Assembly: GCF_000142905.1 (NCBI RefSeq) | Contig: NW_013657678.1 | Span: forward strand, 592,974-656,973 | DNA from: Thecamonas trahens ATCC 50062 | Lineage: Eukaryota; Apusozoa; Apusomonadida; Apusomonadidae | Direction: 5' to 3' | Length of the DNA: 64,000 bases | Shown: positions 28,713-39,429 of the stretch, piece after piece | Layout: every line of letters begins with the position of its first letter | Numbering within the stretch: the first letter of the stretch is position 1 | Notes under the pieces: generated by a model | The model's input: the letters and a program-made list of their open reading frames with translations, nothing else | Told to the model about the DNA's origin: nothing | The model's database searches: none | Made by a program: the position numbers and the translations under genes

Positions 28713-29004
28713 ATGCCGCAGTTCGAGCAGAAGCAGCGCGAGCACAGCGTCGACACCCAACTCGCCGCGCAACTCGACGCCAGCCAAACAGCCGCCAACA
28801 CCTCGCCCTCCCCTGCGTCTGCGGCATCAGGACACCAATCCCACACTTGGCCACCCCCTCCATCTCAGCGTCTCGCATCGCTACAGTCGCGGTCAGCAAC
28901 GGTCCGATACGGTGGTGAACGAGGTCAACGAAGCGCTGGAAGATTCCTGGCGCGTGGGTGGAGACGGGCTTCCATTGAGCTTCTGCTGGCGGCAGAGTTT
29001 TTAG
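28713..29004 (+). CDS. Possible small gene (low support)
   Basis: Between the HisC fusion and the RBR gene. The ATG at 28713 opens MPQFEQKQREHS. A different frame ending at 29004 reads RGQQRSDTVVNEVNEALEDSWRVGGDG, which looks more protein-like than its surroundings. A 43-nt GT-AG segment beginning GTCGACACCC would bring the two into phase and give about 80 residues. I do not recognise a family. The whole interval could equally be untranslated sequence. Confidence 0.25.
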
Positions 29005-29089
29005 TGCGGGCGCCTTTGCTTTTTATTGTGGCTCCGGGTCACCCCCCTACATCGCATCTTGACCTTTCTCCCTTTCTTGGACACGGCTC

Positions 29090-30334
29090 ATGACTGAGAC
29101 TGCAGAGACACCAGACTTTAGCAACTGGGATGCAGCACAGTGGGCCGAGGCGTGCTCCATCTGCTTCTCGGCCAACTGCGAGATTGCACTCCCTGAGTGC
29201 GGCGACCAGTTTTGCGGCGGCTGCCTCGGCAAGTACTTCCACGCAAAGATCGAGAGCTCATGGGGCCTCCGCGCGCAGCAGCTCGACTGTCCTGTCTGCC
29301 ACGTGCCGGTGGACGAGGAGACCTGGACTGGCTTTGTCGACGATGACCACGCTACAGCGTACCACTCGTTCCAGGCCGCCCGCGATCGCGGCGTCGAGCG
29401 CTTTTGCCCGGCGCACGACTGCGGCGGGCGGCTGATCATTTCAATGGTACCTACGTCCGAAGCGGAGCGCGAGGCAGTGCTGCGGACGACGCGCCGAGAG
29501 ATGCGCGCTGCAGGTGTGACGGCCGAGGCGATGGCGGCGATGGGTGCGGCCGCGGCGTCGTTTCGTGATCTGCCCGAACACGCCACAGCGGCGCTCGACG
29601 CCGCAGTCGCAAGCTACTTTGCCGCTTTTGACGACGGCTTGTCAGGCTCAACGCTCACTGCTGAGGCCAAGGCACGGATATCGTCGGCCATCATTGGGCA
29701 ACCTTCGTCGCCAGAAGTGCGCCGGGCGCTGGAGCTCGGACATCTGGTCCGATTCCCACGGGCGTTGTGTCGGGCGTGCGGGCGCCCGGCATGCTCCCAC
29801 TGCGGCTCGGCGTGGCACGAAGGCGAGACGTGCGAGGCGGCAGCGGAGCGGATCGCGGCTGAGCTCGCCGACGCGCCCGAGACTGACGCTGCTGCGGCTG
29901 CCGCGCGCTCGCTTGCCTTTGTCCTTGCCTCGTCGAAGCGGTGCCCCCACTGCTCGGTCTTTGTCCAGCGCGACGACGGGTGCAACCGCATGTCATGTGT
30001 CGTCTGCTGCGGGCCGACCTGGTGCTGGGTCTGCGGCCGTACTTCAGCCGAGTGCACCTTTTACGCTTGCGCCATCAACGGGCCCAACCCGGAGGCGGCG
30101 CCTCATGCGCTCGCGGCTGCGCCTCCGGAGCTCGGCGTTCCGGACGTCACATCTGATGCGTTTGCATCGTTCACATCGCCCGAGGCTCCGCCGGCAGCAC
30201 CGTCGACGACTGTTGATGCCGCCGACATCGTAGCTGCTCTTGCCATGCCTCTTTCGAGTGCGATCGTGCCCGATATCGACGAAGCCGAGCTGGAAGCGGA
30301 GCTGCAGGCGCTGGAAGCCGAGATGCTGACATAA
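29090..30334 (+). CDS. RBR-type (RING-IBR-RING) E3 ubiquitin ligase
   Basis: 414 residues. RING1 occupies 22-70 (CSICF...CGDQFCGGCLGKYF...CPVC). The IBR begins at C106 (FCPAHDCGG) and resumes at 227-248 (CRACGRPACSHCGSAWHEGETC), split by an insertion of about 110 residues rich in Ala and Glu. RING2 is 285-315 (CPHCSVFVQRDDGCNRMSC...WCWVCG), with C298 at the catalytic cysteine position that forms the ubiquitin thioester in this family. The usual histidine after that cysteine-asparagine pair is Arg here (GCNRM). The tail is acidic and helical. Translation starts at an ATG in a good context. The stop lies 12 bp from the stop of the convergent GTPase gene. Confidence 0.88.
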   Translation: MTETAETPDFSNWDAAQWAEACSICFSANCEIALPECGDQFCGGCLGKYFHAKIESSWGLRAQQLDCPVCHVPVDEETWTGFVDDDHATAYHSFQAARDRGVERFCPAHDCGGRLIISMVPTSEAEREAVLRTTRREMRAAGVTAEAMAAMGAAAASFRDLPEHATAALDAAVASYFAAFDDGLSGSTLTAEAKARISSAIIGQPSSPEVRRALELGHLVRFPRALCRACGRPACSHCGSAWHEGETCEAAAERIAAELADAPETDAAAAAARSLAFVLASSKRCPHCSVFVQRDDGCNRMSCVVCCGPTWCWVCGRTSAECTFYACAINGPNPEAAPHALAAAPPELGVPDVTSDAFASFTSPEAPPAAPSTTVDAADIVAALAMPLSSAIVPDIDEAELEAELQALEAEMLT

Positions 30335-30345
30335 ACCCATGTCAC

Positions 30346-31940
30346 TTACCACAGCCACCAGCTTGATGACGGACCGGCGCCGCGGTCGACGATCGGCGAC
30401 GTCGCGAGCCCGAGAAAGAGCTCGCCGCTTCCGACATTGCTGAGGATCACATCCTGGAAAGCCATGACCAGCCCGTCCAAGTCGCCGGCGCTGCGAATGA
30501 GCGTTTTTCGACTTGCGGCGCAATGGCGAGCCGTAGCTTGTGGGTGAGCAAGAGGGCGCGCGGGCAAGAGGTCGGACATGCACTGCGTGCCGACATCAGT
30601 GCCGACGTGGCGGCGACGAGCGCAGAGAGGAGTGCAGCGCGGACGCGTGTGTAGAAGGCCCAGCACTCGGAAGATGGCGCCTCGTCTGGCCCGACGCCGC
30701 GCATTGCTGCAACAAGCGGGAGCAGGAGCGCGGCGACGGCCGGCTCGTTGTAGGCCGCATGGGCTGTCTCGTCAGCGGCACAGAGGACTGCGCCAGGTGA
30801 GGAGCGGGGCGGTGGCGGGAGTGGCGGGCAGCCAGCACATCGGTGGACCCGCTCTTGAGTGAAGGCCGCCGCAAGCAGCGCGTTCCGGATCTGCGGCGGG
30901 GCAGAGGCGGCGAGCTTGCGGACCGGCAGCGTGCCAAGAAAGGCATCGACTCGTGCCGCGGCGTTTGTGGCAGCAGCAGCAACCGGGCCGCGTGGCGCAT
31001 GGGCGACGAGGTCGGCAAGTTCGGCCCGGATGCAGCTGGTGCGGAGAGAAAGACCCGCCACCGAGCGGGCAGCAGCTCGCGCAGCTGCAAGCAGTGCAGT
31101 GTTGTCGGTGACGAGACAGACGTCAGGGATGCTGAGCATGCACGCGGCCGAGACGAGCAGGTCGGCATCGACCGGGTGCTCGACGTGGTCCTCGGGCGTG
31201 ATCGAGAGCGCGGCGGACGACTCCACCGAGACTATTGATAGGCCAGGCCGATCGGGAAGGCCAGCGTCCGAGTCCGAGTCCGAGTCTGTCTCAAAGCCGC
31301 CCGAGTCGTCCTCGGGTACGATTGCGTCAAGGGCGGCGAGCGCGTCTTCACGCTGCTGGCGCTCGTTAGCCCGCAGCGCATACCAGTCTGCACGGGCGCG
31401 CTCGAGCGCAGCATGCCGGATGGGCAGCAACTCGGAACGCGTCGCCTCGGGGATCAGATCCAGGCCCATCAACACCAGTCGTGGCAGGGCATCGGGCTGG
31501 ACAGCCACCAGTGCATTGGCAAGAGCAGTCGACCAAAAGTCGCCGGCCACCACCAGTGTCGACTGCTCATACAGCGAGAAGCACAACAGGACCAGATCCG
31601 GGCTTGCGCGCGCAACCAAAGCGTCCATCGCTGTCTGATTGTACGCCTCGGAACCAGCCGCCACAGTCAGTTCGAGCTCGAGCGGCGGGAGCGCGGACCG
31701 CGGCGGTGGATCAAGGCGGATGGCCGAGCTGGTGGCCCCGGACTCACCTCCTGTCTCGATCGGCACCAGCAGATCACCAGCGGTGGGCTCGATCCCTCGC
31801 AGCAGCGACATAAGCGCATGCTTGCCGACGCCTACGCCACCATTCTCCATCATACCAATGCCAACGCCGATGTATTTGCCGATGCCAATGCCGAGCCAAT
31901 CACCCCCCATCGACCACACCACACCATTGTTCCATTCCAT
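30346..31940 (-). CDS. Atypical Ras/Rho-like GTPase-domain protein (tentative)
   Basis: The N-terminal part has a P-loop-like NGGVGVGKHALMSLL, then LVLLCFSLYEQSTLVVAGDFW and LVLMGLDLIPEATRSELLPIR, in the order and spacing of Rho GTPases (LVCFSV..., LVGTQIDL...). The lysine after GVG is followed by His instead of Ser/Thr, and the NKxD/TKxD motif is degenerate, so nucleotide handling is doubtful. The rest is an acidic linker and an Ala-rich helical region without a recognised domain. The first frame stops at 30447. One extra A in the A5 run (30504-30508 as T5 on the plus strand) joins it to VEKTLIRSAGDLDGLVMAFQ, ending at 30346. Start at 31940, or at 31853 just before the P-loop. About 530 residues. 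Confidence 0.45.
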
Positions 31941-32626
31941 TCAGAGTGAGTGACATCGCCACTCGGCGCGTCGTCACCACCCACACCAACCAACCTGCCT
32001 AACAACAGCCCGTCAAGCAACATACCAACATCGCCTACCACCAAAACACGCGCAGTATACAGACTCTCTCCAGACTCGCCTTCCTCCAAATGTGAGCTTC
32101 CAAGTCCAAGCAGGCGCCACATGCGCGTCCTCTGTTCTCAACCCGGTGGACCGAGTGAAGTGGTCGTGTCGCACACGCGAGTGTGACGGCGGTCGAGTCG
32201 CTCGTCACGGCAAGCACCAGCTGTGTTGTCGATGACTGGCCCGCACGCCTACTGCTACGCACCAAAGGGAAAGCCGTCTCCATCGCAGGAATTCCATTCA
32301 TGATTGGTTGCCCATCATCATTGTTGTAGATCCATGGCTACGGCGAACACGCCACGATGCAACGGCACAGGGAGTTGGTGTGCGTGGTACCGTCCCTCCG
32401 CGGTCACCCCAACCTCATCAACAAGTCTCAATCCTCATCACGCCCATTCTCACTCATGACATTCCGCTACCACTGCTATGTCGGTTCATGCCGGCCTCTT
32501 TACGGCATCCAAGCAAGCTGTTTGCCATGCGGACTTCTGTCCATCGTTCTCCAGCAGCAGCTCGCAGCGACAGGCGAGCTTGCACCACACGCCACATCGC
32601 ACCACCATACTTGTCCACGACGGGCT
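31941..32626. other. Non-coding interval between divergent genes
   Basis: About 690 bp with lower GC than the flanking genes. Frames here are short and without domain features. The divergent promoters of the GTPase gene and the small coiled-coil gene must lie here. Confidence 0.55.
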
Positions 32627-33310
32627 ATGCAAGGCTTTATCAACAGTATCCAGAGTGCTGACAACACGACGCTCTCGCGGAAGCTCACAAAGCTTGCCAA
32701 ACGCCTCGATGCGGCTCTGGTGGACGACGCGCCAGCCGAGGTGGTGACCAAGCTGGAGAGCAAGCTCGAGGCGGTCCGGGCCGAGATCGAGGCCCGGGCA
32801 GCGGCGGCGCTAGCCACTCCGAGGCCACACGCAGGCGACAGGAATTGCAATCTAGAGGAGCTGTCTGATGCAGAGCTTGTTCGTCTTCGGGGCAAGTCGG
32901 CCCGCAAGCTCACGGCAGCCGTCGCCAAGGGCAAGACGGCCAGAGCTGGCGCCCTGTGTGCGGCGGTGGTGGCGCTTGAAGCCGAGATGGCACGCCGGGA
33001 GCTTGATGGTGCAGGTAACGAGTCCGATGGTAGCGACGATGAGCTGCTGCCAGAGATCCCTGTCGGCGCCACCATTCCACGAAACGCGCTCCTCAGCGCG
33101 CCGACTCTTGTTCTCGAGCATCTCGTCGACGGCCACATGCGGCTTGGACCCGCGGACGAGGCCGTGATCCACGCCGAGCTGGCGCTGCGGCGATCGAGCG
33201 GCGTAACGCCAGCCAACGTTGGTGAGCACGTGGCCAAGCTGCTCCACGCAGGCAAGCCCGTCCCGACTGCTGTTGTCCGGCGGCTAGTGGCCATCGCGAT
33301 GAGAAGGTGA
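32627..33310 (+). CDS. Hypothetical helical/coiled-coil protein
   Basis: 227 residues from the ATG at 32627 (MQGFINSIQSADNTTLSRKL). Upstream codons in the frame have non-coding composition, so this internal ATG is preferred. Residues 10-65 form a charged coiled coil (KLTKLAKRLDAALVDDAPAEV, KLESKLEAVRAEIEARA). A Lys/Arg-rich helix and an acidic spacer (ESDGSDDELLPE) follow, and the C-terminal 80 residues look folded. I recognise no family. It converges on the myosin gene with 32 bp between stops. Confidence 0.6.
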   Translation: MQGFINSIQSADNTTLSRKLTKLAKRLDAALVDDAPAEVVTKLESKLEAVRAEIEARAAAALATPRPHAGDRNCNLEELSDAELVRLRGKSARKLTAAVAKGKTARAGALCAAVVALEAEMARRELDGAGNESDGSDDELLPEIPVGATIPRNALLSAPTLVLEHLVDGHMRLGPADEAVIHAELALRRSSGVTPANVGEHVAKLLHAGKPVPTAVVRRLVAIAMRR

Positions 33311-33342
33311 CCGCCTCTCGCGGATGCGGCCCGCGTTTACGG

Positions 33343-36300
33343 CTAGATCTGAATGCCCTTGGACGCGCCGTCGATGGCGTCGATCCAGGCCACCATGTCA
33401 TCCTTTCCGCCCTCGGCCTGCAAGTAGTAGGTCCGCGCCTCGGTGACGACCTCGAAGACAAAGGTCCGCTTCTTGGTCACGGCTGGGTCACCGCAGACCT
33501 GCACCATAGCGATCTCGCCGAGCGGGATGGCGCCCTTGATCGGCTTGTTCTTCTTGGGCGCATAGGTGAGAGCCGATGGGGTGATGGTAAACCAGCGTTT
33601 GGTCCAATTGGTCCGTGAGCCGCCGCGCTTGTTGAGGAAACCCTCCTTGCCGATGCCCTTAATGGCGCTGCCCGGGCCCGACGGAGCGGCGGCGGCGGTG
33701 ATGGCGATGACCTTTTTGAGGATGACGAGCCAGGAAAACATGATCTCTTGCGTTGGCGCGATAAAGTGGAAGGTGCGATACGGGGTAACGACCTCGAAGC
33801 AGTTGGCCTTGTCCTGGTCCGAGTTTCGTGAGACGCTCGTGACGTCGGCCAGCTGGATCGAGCCCTTGAGTGCCTTGCCCTCCTTGGCGGCGTAGGTGAT
33901 CTGCGACGGGGTGAGTGTGACAAACCGCGACGACCACGAGTTCTTGGAGCCCGCGCGCTTTTGTAGTGTCGACGACTTGACGATGGCGTCCGGGTCGCTG
34001 AGGTCGACGGTGACGCCGTCGACAACAAGCTCATTGGATGAAGACGACGGCGCGGCACCGGGCGGCACCGAGCGGCGGGCCGAGGCGCGGGCCTTGTCCG
34101 GGTGCAGAGCCATGTCAAAGGCCTCGAGCCAGTCATTCATCTCGTCCTCGGAGCGGGCCTGGAGCTTGTATGTCCGCTTGGCAGTGGCAATGTCGATGCG
34201 GAAGAGGCCGTCGACCTGGGCGGCCGAAGTCATGTCGCGGACAAGGATCTCGCGGCGCTGGGCCGAGTTTTTCTTGGGCGCGTAGGTGAGCTTGGAGGTA
34301 GTGAGGACAAAGAAGCGGGTGAGCCAGTTCTGACGCTGACCACCTTGCTTCTGCAGGTAGCCCTTCTTGAGCTCTGAGCGGGCCTTGGCCTCCTGGCGAC
34401 GTGCGGCGGCGCGCATGCGGTCTGCACGTTTGATGGCGAGCGCAAGGCAGACGATCCAGTTGTCCATGGTCTCTTCGTTACCGGCATACATGTAAAAGGT
34501 GCGGTATGTGGTGTCGAGCGCAATGCAGTTGGCCTTGCCCGAGCTGGCATCGACGCCGACCTTGGTCATGTCGTCGATCTTGATTCGGCCCTTGACTGGC
34601 TTGTACTTGTGGGCCGAGTAGGTGAGCTCTGTTGGAGTAAGCGCAAAAAAGCGCTGCTCCCATGCGACTCGGATCGACGACCCGCCCTTTTTCATGAGGT
34701 AGCCCTCACAGGTCGCGACCTTGAGCGACGAGCTCCGCGGTGGCGGTGGCGGCGGCGGCTGCAGCGCCACGCCCTGTAGTTCGGCTGGTAGTCCCTCGAC
34801 GTAGGCATCGCCGAGCTCGGCGCGAAGTTCGGCCGAGGTCTTGCGCTCGCCAGAGACTGCAGCTCCACCTGCCGGCTCGGCCTCGGGCTCCTTGAGCTTG
34901 GCCTCGGCCTCGGCGAGTGCAGCGCGCTCGGCAGCAGCAGCGGCGGCCTTTTCGTCAAGCGCGGCCAAGCGCTCGGCCTCCTCGGCCTCGGCGGCGGCAC
35001 GAGAAGCGGCGGCGGCAGCCTCGGCGGCGGCACGCTCCTCGGCGGCGGCGGCCTCCTTGGCCTTGCGCTCTGCCTCCATGGCTTCGCGCTTCCGCTGGTC
35101 CTGCTCGGCCTGCTCAGCGGCAAGCATGGCGGCCTGTTCGGCCTCGAAGCGCTCACGCTCGAGCCGCTCGGCCTCGAGCCGCTCGGCCTCGAGCCGCTCA
35201 CGCTCGAGCCGCTCGGCCTCGAGTCGCTCACGCTCGCGGCGCTCGGCCTCGAGCCGCTCGCGCTCCTTGCGCTCGTACTCGAGGCGGGTGATTTCGACGT
35301 CGACTCGGGTAAGGCGAGCAGCCTCAAGCGAGGCGAGCTTGTCAGCAGCAGCGGCGGCGAGGGCGGCACGGGCGAGGGCGCCGCGGACCATTCGCTGGAT
35401 CTTGACGACCGAAGCCGAGAGCCGCTCCTCGCGGACCATCTCAAGCGAGGTGGAGAGGCCGTCCTTGAGAAAGACCTTGGACTTTCCGATCTGCCACTGC
35501 AGCGATGCGGGTGCGCCGTCAGGAGTGTCCTCCATATGGGCGAGCGTGCCGGCGGACTCGATGATGGCACGGCACTGGTCCTGAACCGACGCCGGAGCGG
35601 CCGAGGCGTCGAGCAGGAAGCCGAAGCGGGCCAGGAAGTCGTCAAACGGAACCCAGACGGGGTACGCGCGCTTGCGCATCTCGATGGTCTCGAGCATGCC
35701 CTGGCAGCGAATCTGGCGCATGACAACGGCCGGGTCAAAGGTGTCGGCCAGCTGGGCGTCGTTTGGCTTGATGCAGCGGATAAAGTGCAGGTCGGTGGCG
35801 CCGAGGGTATCCATGAGCGAGTTGAGCGAGGTCATAAACTGCTGCGCGAGGCCGGCGGGGCCCTTGGCGCGGCCGCGGCCGCCACCAGCCGGGACGGCGG
35901 CTGGGGTCGCGAGCGGGGCGTAGACGGCGGCGACTAGTGCGGCAGACGAGGCGGCGACTAGCTCGTTAAACTCGGCAAATGGCGGGTCCTTGTTTTTCTC
36001 GAGGAAGCCGTCGATCTCGTAGGTGACCGGGCCGGCGTAGTGGTTGATGGCAAAGGCCGAGTTGGCAGCCTTGCGGGGCGCGTCGTAGTACGGCGAGCCG
36101 CGGAAAGCGTCGTGCATTTTGGAGAGGAGGTTCGCGTCTGAGCCGCGCGGGACCTTACACTCGTCACGGAGCATGGCGAGGATGCCCGAGTTCTTTTGCT
36201 GGATGAGGTCGAGGCACTCTTGGTTGTCCTTGAACTCGATGGCCTCGACGTTGAGGCCCTCGGCCGAGTACTCTGCGAGCTGGAGCTTAAAGGTGTGGGC

Positions 36301-37725
36301 GACAAAGAGCTGCTGGAGGCGCTCGTTGACAAAGTTGATGAGGAACTGCTCAAACGAGTTGTGCTCAAAGATCTCAAAGCCAAAGATGTCGAGGATGCCG
36401 ACGTATGGCCCATCGAGGAGCGGCGTGGCTGAGTCGGCGGACGAGGCGACCGAGGCATTGATTTTGACGACAAGCCAGTCAAAGAGGCGCGAGTAGAGGG
36501 TCTTTGCGGCCGAGCCAGCGGCGATGCGGGCGTCGTTGGGGGTACGCGGCTTGTAGTAGATCGAGTTGCGCGAGACAATGCGACGAGTGGTGAGGGTCTT
36601 GGAGAGCTCGGCTGGGGCAATGCCGAGGAGCTGGGCAATCTCGTTGACGGGCGTCTCGTCGGCCAGCTGACAGCCGTCTGAGCCCGATGGCGTGAACTGG
36701 ACGTTGCCAAAGAGGAGAACGGCCGAGACGACCGAAAAGACAAAGTCAATTTCGTCGGGGACAAGGCCGATGGCGTTAAAGGCGTCCTTGAGCTCGATAA
36801 AGTCGTCGGCGTCGTTGGCGCCGGGGATGGTGTAGCAGCCCGGATTGAGGTACGCGTACTCGCTCACGTCCTTGAGGAAGAAGCGCTCTTTCTCGGCAGC
36901 AAAGGTACCGGCCAGGAGCTGGTAGAATATGTGGTAGTTGCGCTCGGTACCCGACTGCGAGCAGACGCGCGACTTTTCGAGCAGGTACGTCTCAAACGAG
37001 GCGCCGGCGATGGAGCCTACCGAGTCAAAGTGGACCTTGATAAACTTGCCGAAACGTGATGAGTTGTTGTTGCGGACGGTCTTGGCGTTGCCAAAGGCCT
37101 CGAGGACCGGGGTGGCGGCGACGATGCGGGTGGCGAGCGGGGCGGGGGCATAGTCCTCCTCGTCCGAGTCGTAGGCCATGTCGGCGGCGTCGTCGTCGTC
37201 GTCGCTGCCGGTGTTCTGCGAGGCGACGCGGGTGGTGTACTCGAGGATGAAGCCGGTGGTACGTGACTTGCCGGCGCCAGACTCGCCCGAGATGACGATG
37301 CCCTGGGCGCGGCCGGTCGAGGTGGCCTTGCGGTAGGCGCGGTCGGCGACGGCATAGACGTGCGGCTCGGCATCGGCGCGCGAATTGGACTCGAGAAAGC
37401 GGGCAACGGTGGCCGGCCCGTAGAGCGCAGGCATGGCCTTGTACGGGTTGATGGCGAGGAGCGCCGAGCCCATCCAGGCGTAGATGTTGGAGCCGGCGAG
37501 GCGGACACGCGACAGATGCAGCACATCGCCCTCGGAGAGCCGCGGGAGAGTCACCAGGTTCTCGACACCCTCGGGCTCTTCTACCGGGAACGAAGTCGGG
37601 ACGATGGCGTCGAGCGGGACCGACGCGGTAGCCGGTGACGGCGACGAAGCGAGGGCAACGTCCATAAACTCGACCGTCGCAGCTGACGAGCCCACGTTGG
37701 CAACTGTGGCAAGAGCCCATACCAT
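33343..37725 (-). CDS. Myosin heavy chain with IQ, charged helix and four PH domains
   Basis: 1460 residues from the ATG at 37725, no intron seen. Motor domain about 1-755: [22 protein letters not shown]-loop GESGAGKS (147-154), switch [11 protein letters not shown], switch [20 protein letters not shown]1-like region [15 protein letters not shown]. One IQ motif follows near residue 775 ([14 protein letters not shown]), then a Glu/Arg-rich single-alpha-helix-type segment ([11 protein letters not shown] units) and an Ala/Glu-rich helix to about 960. The tail is four consecutive PH domains (about 1000-1100, 1120-1210, 1245-1340, 1350-1455), each with the G-x-L-x-K-x-G-x-x-x-x-W-x-x-R-(W/F) pattern. 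There is no MyTH4, FERM or SH3. Phosphoinositide-directed membrane motor is the inferred role; class not assigned. Confidence 0.93.
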   Translation of the reverse strand: MVWALATVANVGSSAATVEFMDVALASSPSPATASVPLDAIVPTSFPVEEPEGVENLVTLPRLSEGDVLHLSRVRLAGSNIYAWMGSALLAINPYKAMPALYGPATVARFLESNSRADAEPHVYAVADRAYRKATSTGRAQGIVISGESGAGKSRTTGFILEYTTRVASQNTGSDDDDDAADMAYDSDEEDYAPAPLATRIVAATPVLEAFGNAKTVRNNNSSRFGKFIKVHFDSVGSIAGASFETYLLEKSRVCSQSGTERNYHIFYQLLAGTFAAEKERFFLKDVSEYAYLNPGCYTIPGANDADDFIELKDAFNAIGLVPDEIDFVFSVVSAVLLFGNVQFTPSGSDGCQLADETPVNEIAQLLGIAPAELSKTLTTRRIVSRNSIYYKPRTPNDARIAAGSAAKTLYSRLFDWLVVKINASVASSADSATPLLDGPYVGILDIFGFEIFEHNSFEQFLINFVNERLQQLFVAHTFKLQLAEYSAEGLNVEAIEFKDNQECLDLIQQKNSGILAMLRDECKVPRGSDANLLSKMHDAFRGSPYYDAPRKAANSAFAINHYAGPVTYEIDGFLEKNKDPPFAEFNELVAASSAALVAAVYAPLATPAAVPAGGGRGRAKGPAGLAQQFMTSLNSLMDTLGATDLHFIRCIKPNDAQLADTFDPAVVMRQIRCQGMLETIEMRKRAYPVWVPFDDFLARFGFLLDASAAPASVQDQCRAIIESAGTLAHMEDTPDGAPASLQWQIGKSKVFLKDGLSTSLEMVREERLSASVVKIQRMVRGALARAALAAAAADKLASLEAARLTRVDVEITRLEYERKERERLEAERRERERLEAERLERERLEAERLEAERLERERFEAEQAAMLAAEQAEQDQRKREAMEAERKAKEAAAAEERAAAEAAAAASRAAAEAEEAERLAALDEKAAAAAAERAALAEAEAKLKEPEAEPAGGAAVSGERKTSAELRAELGDAYVEGLPAELQGVALQPPPPPPPRSSSLKVATCEGYLMKKGGSSIRVAWEQRFFALTPTELTYSAHKYKPVKGRIKIDDMTKVGVDASSGKANCIALDTTYRTFYMYAGNEETMDNWIVCLALAIKRADRMRAAARRQEAKARSELKKGYLQKQGGQRQNWLTRFFVLTTSKLTYAPKKNSAQRREILVRDMTSAAQVDGLFRIDIATAKRTYKLQARSEDEMNDWLEAFDMALHPDKARASARRSVPPGAAPSSSSNELVVDGVTVDLSDPDAIVKSSTLQKRAGSKNSWSSRFVTLTPSQITYAAKEGKALKGSIQLADVTSVSRNSDQDKANCFEVVTPYRTFHFIAPTQEIMFSWLVILKKVIAITAAAAPSGPGSAIKGIGKEGFLNKRGGSRTNWTKRWFTITPSALTYAPKKNKPIKGAIPLGEIAMVQVCGDPAVTKKRTFVFEVVTEARTYYLQAEGGKDDMVAWIDAIDGASKGIQI

Positions 37726-38494
37726 CGTGTCTGAGGGCACCCAGACACGATCACCCTACGGATATAGCGTGGGCGAGAAAGGCGGGCGGGCGGGCGGAGT
37801 GGGCGCATGGCGCACATTCCGGCGAAGCGATGACCAAGCGAGACGGGCAGGTGCGACGGCATGTTGGTATGCAGACCACCAAATCGCCACGCACGGGTAC
37901 CCAAATGATGTAGCATGTGTATAGTGAGTATATGTATATACCTGGTGAGTATGAGCATGTATGGGTATGTAGAACTACCTGTAGCCGCCATGGTGTCCCC
38001 CCCCCCCCCCCCTCCCTCCCCGACAACCAATACCTCTGTTTGCCATGTCTCCACCCACCTGCAGCACCGGGTGACCACGAGAAGAGAGACGAGGAGGACA
38101 AGGAGGACAAGGAGGACGAGGGGGGCAGGGGGGGGGGGGGGGGGGTCTCTATGAAGTGGTATTGGCTATGTACTCGTTGGCATGGTGATGGGGTGATTGT
38201 GTAGAATCTGTGATTACGTACCGTCTCGAGATGTGCTGCCATGGGTGCGGGCGTCGACAGTCTGGAGGAGACGAATGGTTGGGTTGGGTTGGTTGGGTTG
38301 GGTGATTGGTTGGGTTGGGTTGGTTGGGTTGGGTGATTGGTTGGGTTGGGTTGGTTGGGTTGGGTGATTGGTTGGGTTGGGTTGAGTGGGTTGGTTGGTT
38401 GGTTGGTTGGTTGGTTGGCCGGTTGGCCAGTGGCTTGGCTGGTTGGCTGGTGGCTTCCTCTCGCCAGCGGCTTTGCAACCTCTCTTCTCAAAAA
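37726..38494. other. Divergent promoter interval with low-complexity DNA
   Basis: About 770 bp between the myosin and PLAC8-like genes. It holds a C-run near 37995-38013, a G-run near 38127-38145 and the TTGGG-rich minisatellite. Frames through it encode repetitive Asn/Pro/Thr/Gln strings and are artefacts of the repeats. Confidence 0.65.
38279..38399. repeat. 31-bp TTGGG-rich minisatellite
   Basis: Three regular copies of a 31-bp unit, with the GATT marker at 38304, 38335 and 38366, built from TTGGG and TTGG words. It decays into GGTT repeats up to about 38440, some 55 bp before a start codon. Confidence 0.9.
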
Positions 38495-39409
38495 ATGTCA
38501 GCTGCCCCGCCGTCGTACACACCTAGCGGGCCACCACCTGGCCAGCAGGGCTACGGAGCCCCGCCCTCGTACCACCAGCACCAAGTGCCTGCACCATACG
38601 CACCTTCACACCCTCAAGGAGGTGGCGGGTATGGTCCGGCGCCTACCACCAACAGCGGTGGTCACTATGGACAACCGCCGCCTGGCCAGCCGTACGGCGT
38701 TACGCAACACGGAGCAGCAGCAGGCTACGGCCATCATCAGACGCCAGCCAATCATGGCAATCCTTATGCTCAGCAAGGTCATCCCAATGGTGGCGCCGGT
38801 GGCGTCCATGGCTACTCGAACGGACAGCAGAATGGTGGTCATCCTCGCAAGTACGAACGTGGCTGCTATCGCCCCGGTTGCTCCTCAAAGCTGCCGACCT
38901 TCCAGATCACCGTCTGCTGCGCCTGCCTTGAGGATCCGGTCACGTTCTGCACCGCTGTGCCGACCTGCTTCTGCCAAAACTACAATCAGCGTTTTGAGAT
39001 TCTTCGGAGAACTGGCTTTGAGTACGAGTACCTTGGAGGTGCGCTCCGTGGGCCGTGCTGCTGCATGTGCGAGCCGCTGGCTGACTGCATGGAGGACGAT
39101 CCGAGCTGCGGCATGCTCTGTGAGGTCATCTGCTGCCATCCGTGCGCGGTTCAGGTCACCCGCGGCATGGTTGCTTACCACTACAACCTCCGCGACCGCT
39201 GCTGCCTCGACTGTGGTATCTTTGCCGACTTTGGCGACGGCGACTCGTTTGCTAGCGAGGTTATCAGCTTTCTGTACAACTCGGCCGTCTCGGCCTGCTA
39301 CATCACGGCAAACGCGTACGAGTTTCGTTACCAGGACTCGCTTCAGAACAAGCGCCCACCAGCAAATCAGCCACCGGCGTGGGGCCCGGGAGCGCAGGCG
39401 CACCGGTAG
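38495..39409 (+). CDS. PLAC8-like cysteine-rich protein with Pro/Gly/Tyr-rich N-terminus
   Basis: 304 residues from the ATG at 38495; codons upstream belong to the minisatellite. Residues 1-118 are Pro/Gly/Tyr/His/Gln-rich and disordered. Residues 125-260 contain dense cysteine motifs in PLAC8 order: VCCACLEDPVTFCTAVPTCFCQNYNQR, then GPCCCMCEPLADC, then VICCHPCAVQVTR, matching the CFEDPGTC...CFCPC and CCHPCALCQE signatures of that family in a divergent form. PLAC8 proteins are small membrane-associated proteins linked in plants and fungi to cell size and metal resistance. Function here is unassigned. The stop lies 20 bp from the stop of the convergent carrier gene. Confidence 0.65.
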   Translation: MSAAPPSYTPSGPPPGQQGYGAPPSYHQHQVPAPYAPSHPQGGGGYGPAPTTNSGGHYGQPPPGQPYGVTQHGAAAGYGHHQTPANHGNPYAQQGHPNGGAGGVHGYSNGQQNGGHPRKYERGCYRPGCSSKLPTFQITVCCACLEDPVTFCTAVPTCFCQNYNQRFEILRRTGFEYEYLGGALRGPCCCMCEPLADCMEDDPSCGMLCEVICCHPCAVQVTRGMVAYHYNLRDRCCLDCGIFADFGDGDSFASEVISFLYNSAVSACYITANAYEFRYQDSLQNKRPPANQPPAWGPGAQAHR

Positions 39410-39429
39410 CGCCCACGCAGCCGCTGCAG

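Noticed and set aside
37751-38491. 246-codon minus-strand frame with Asn-Pro-Thr-Gln repeats
   Set aside because: It is translation of the minisatellite and homopolymers between two genes.
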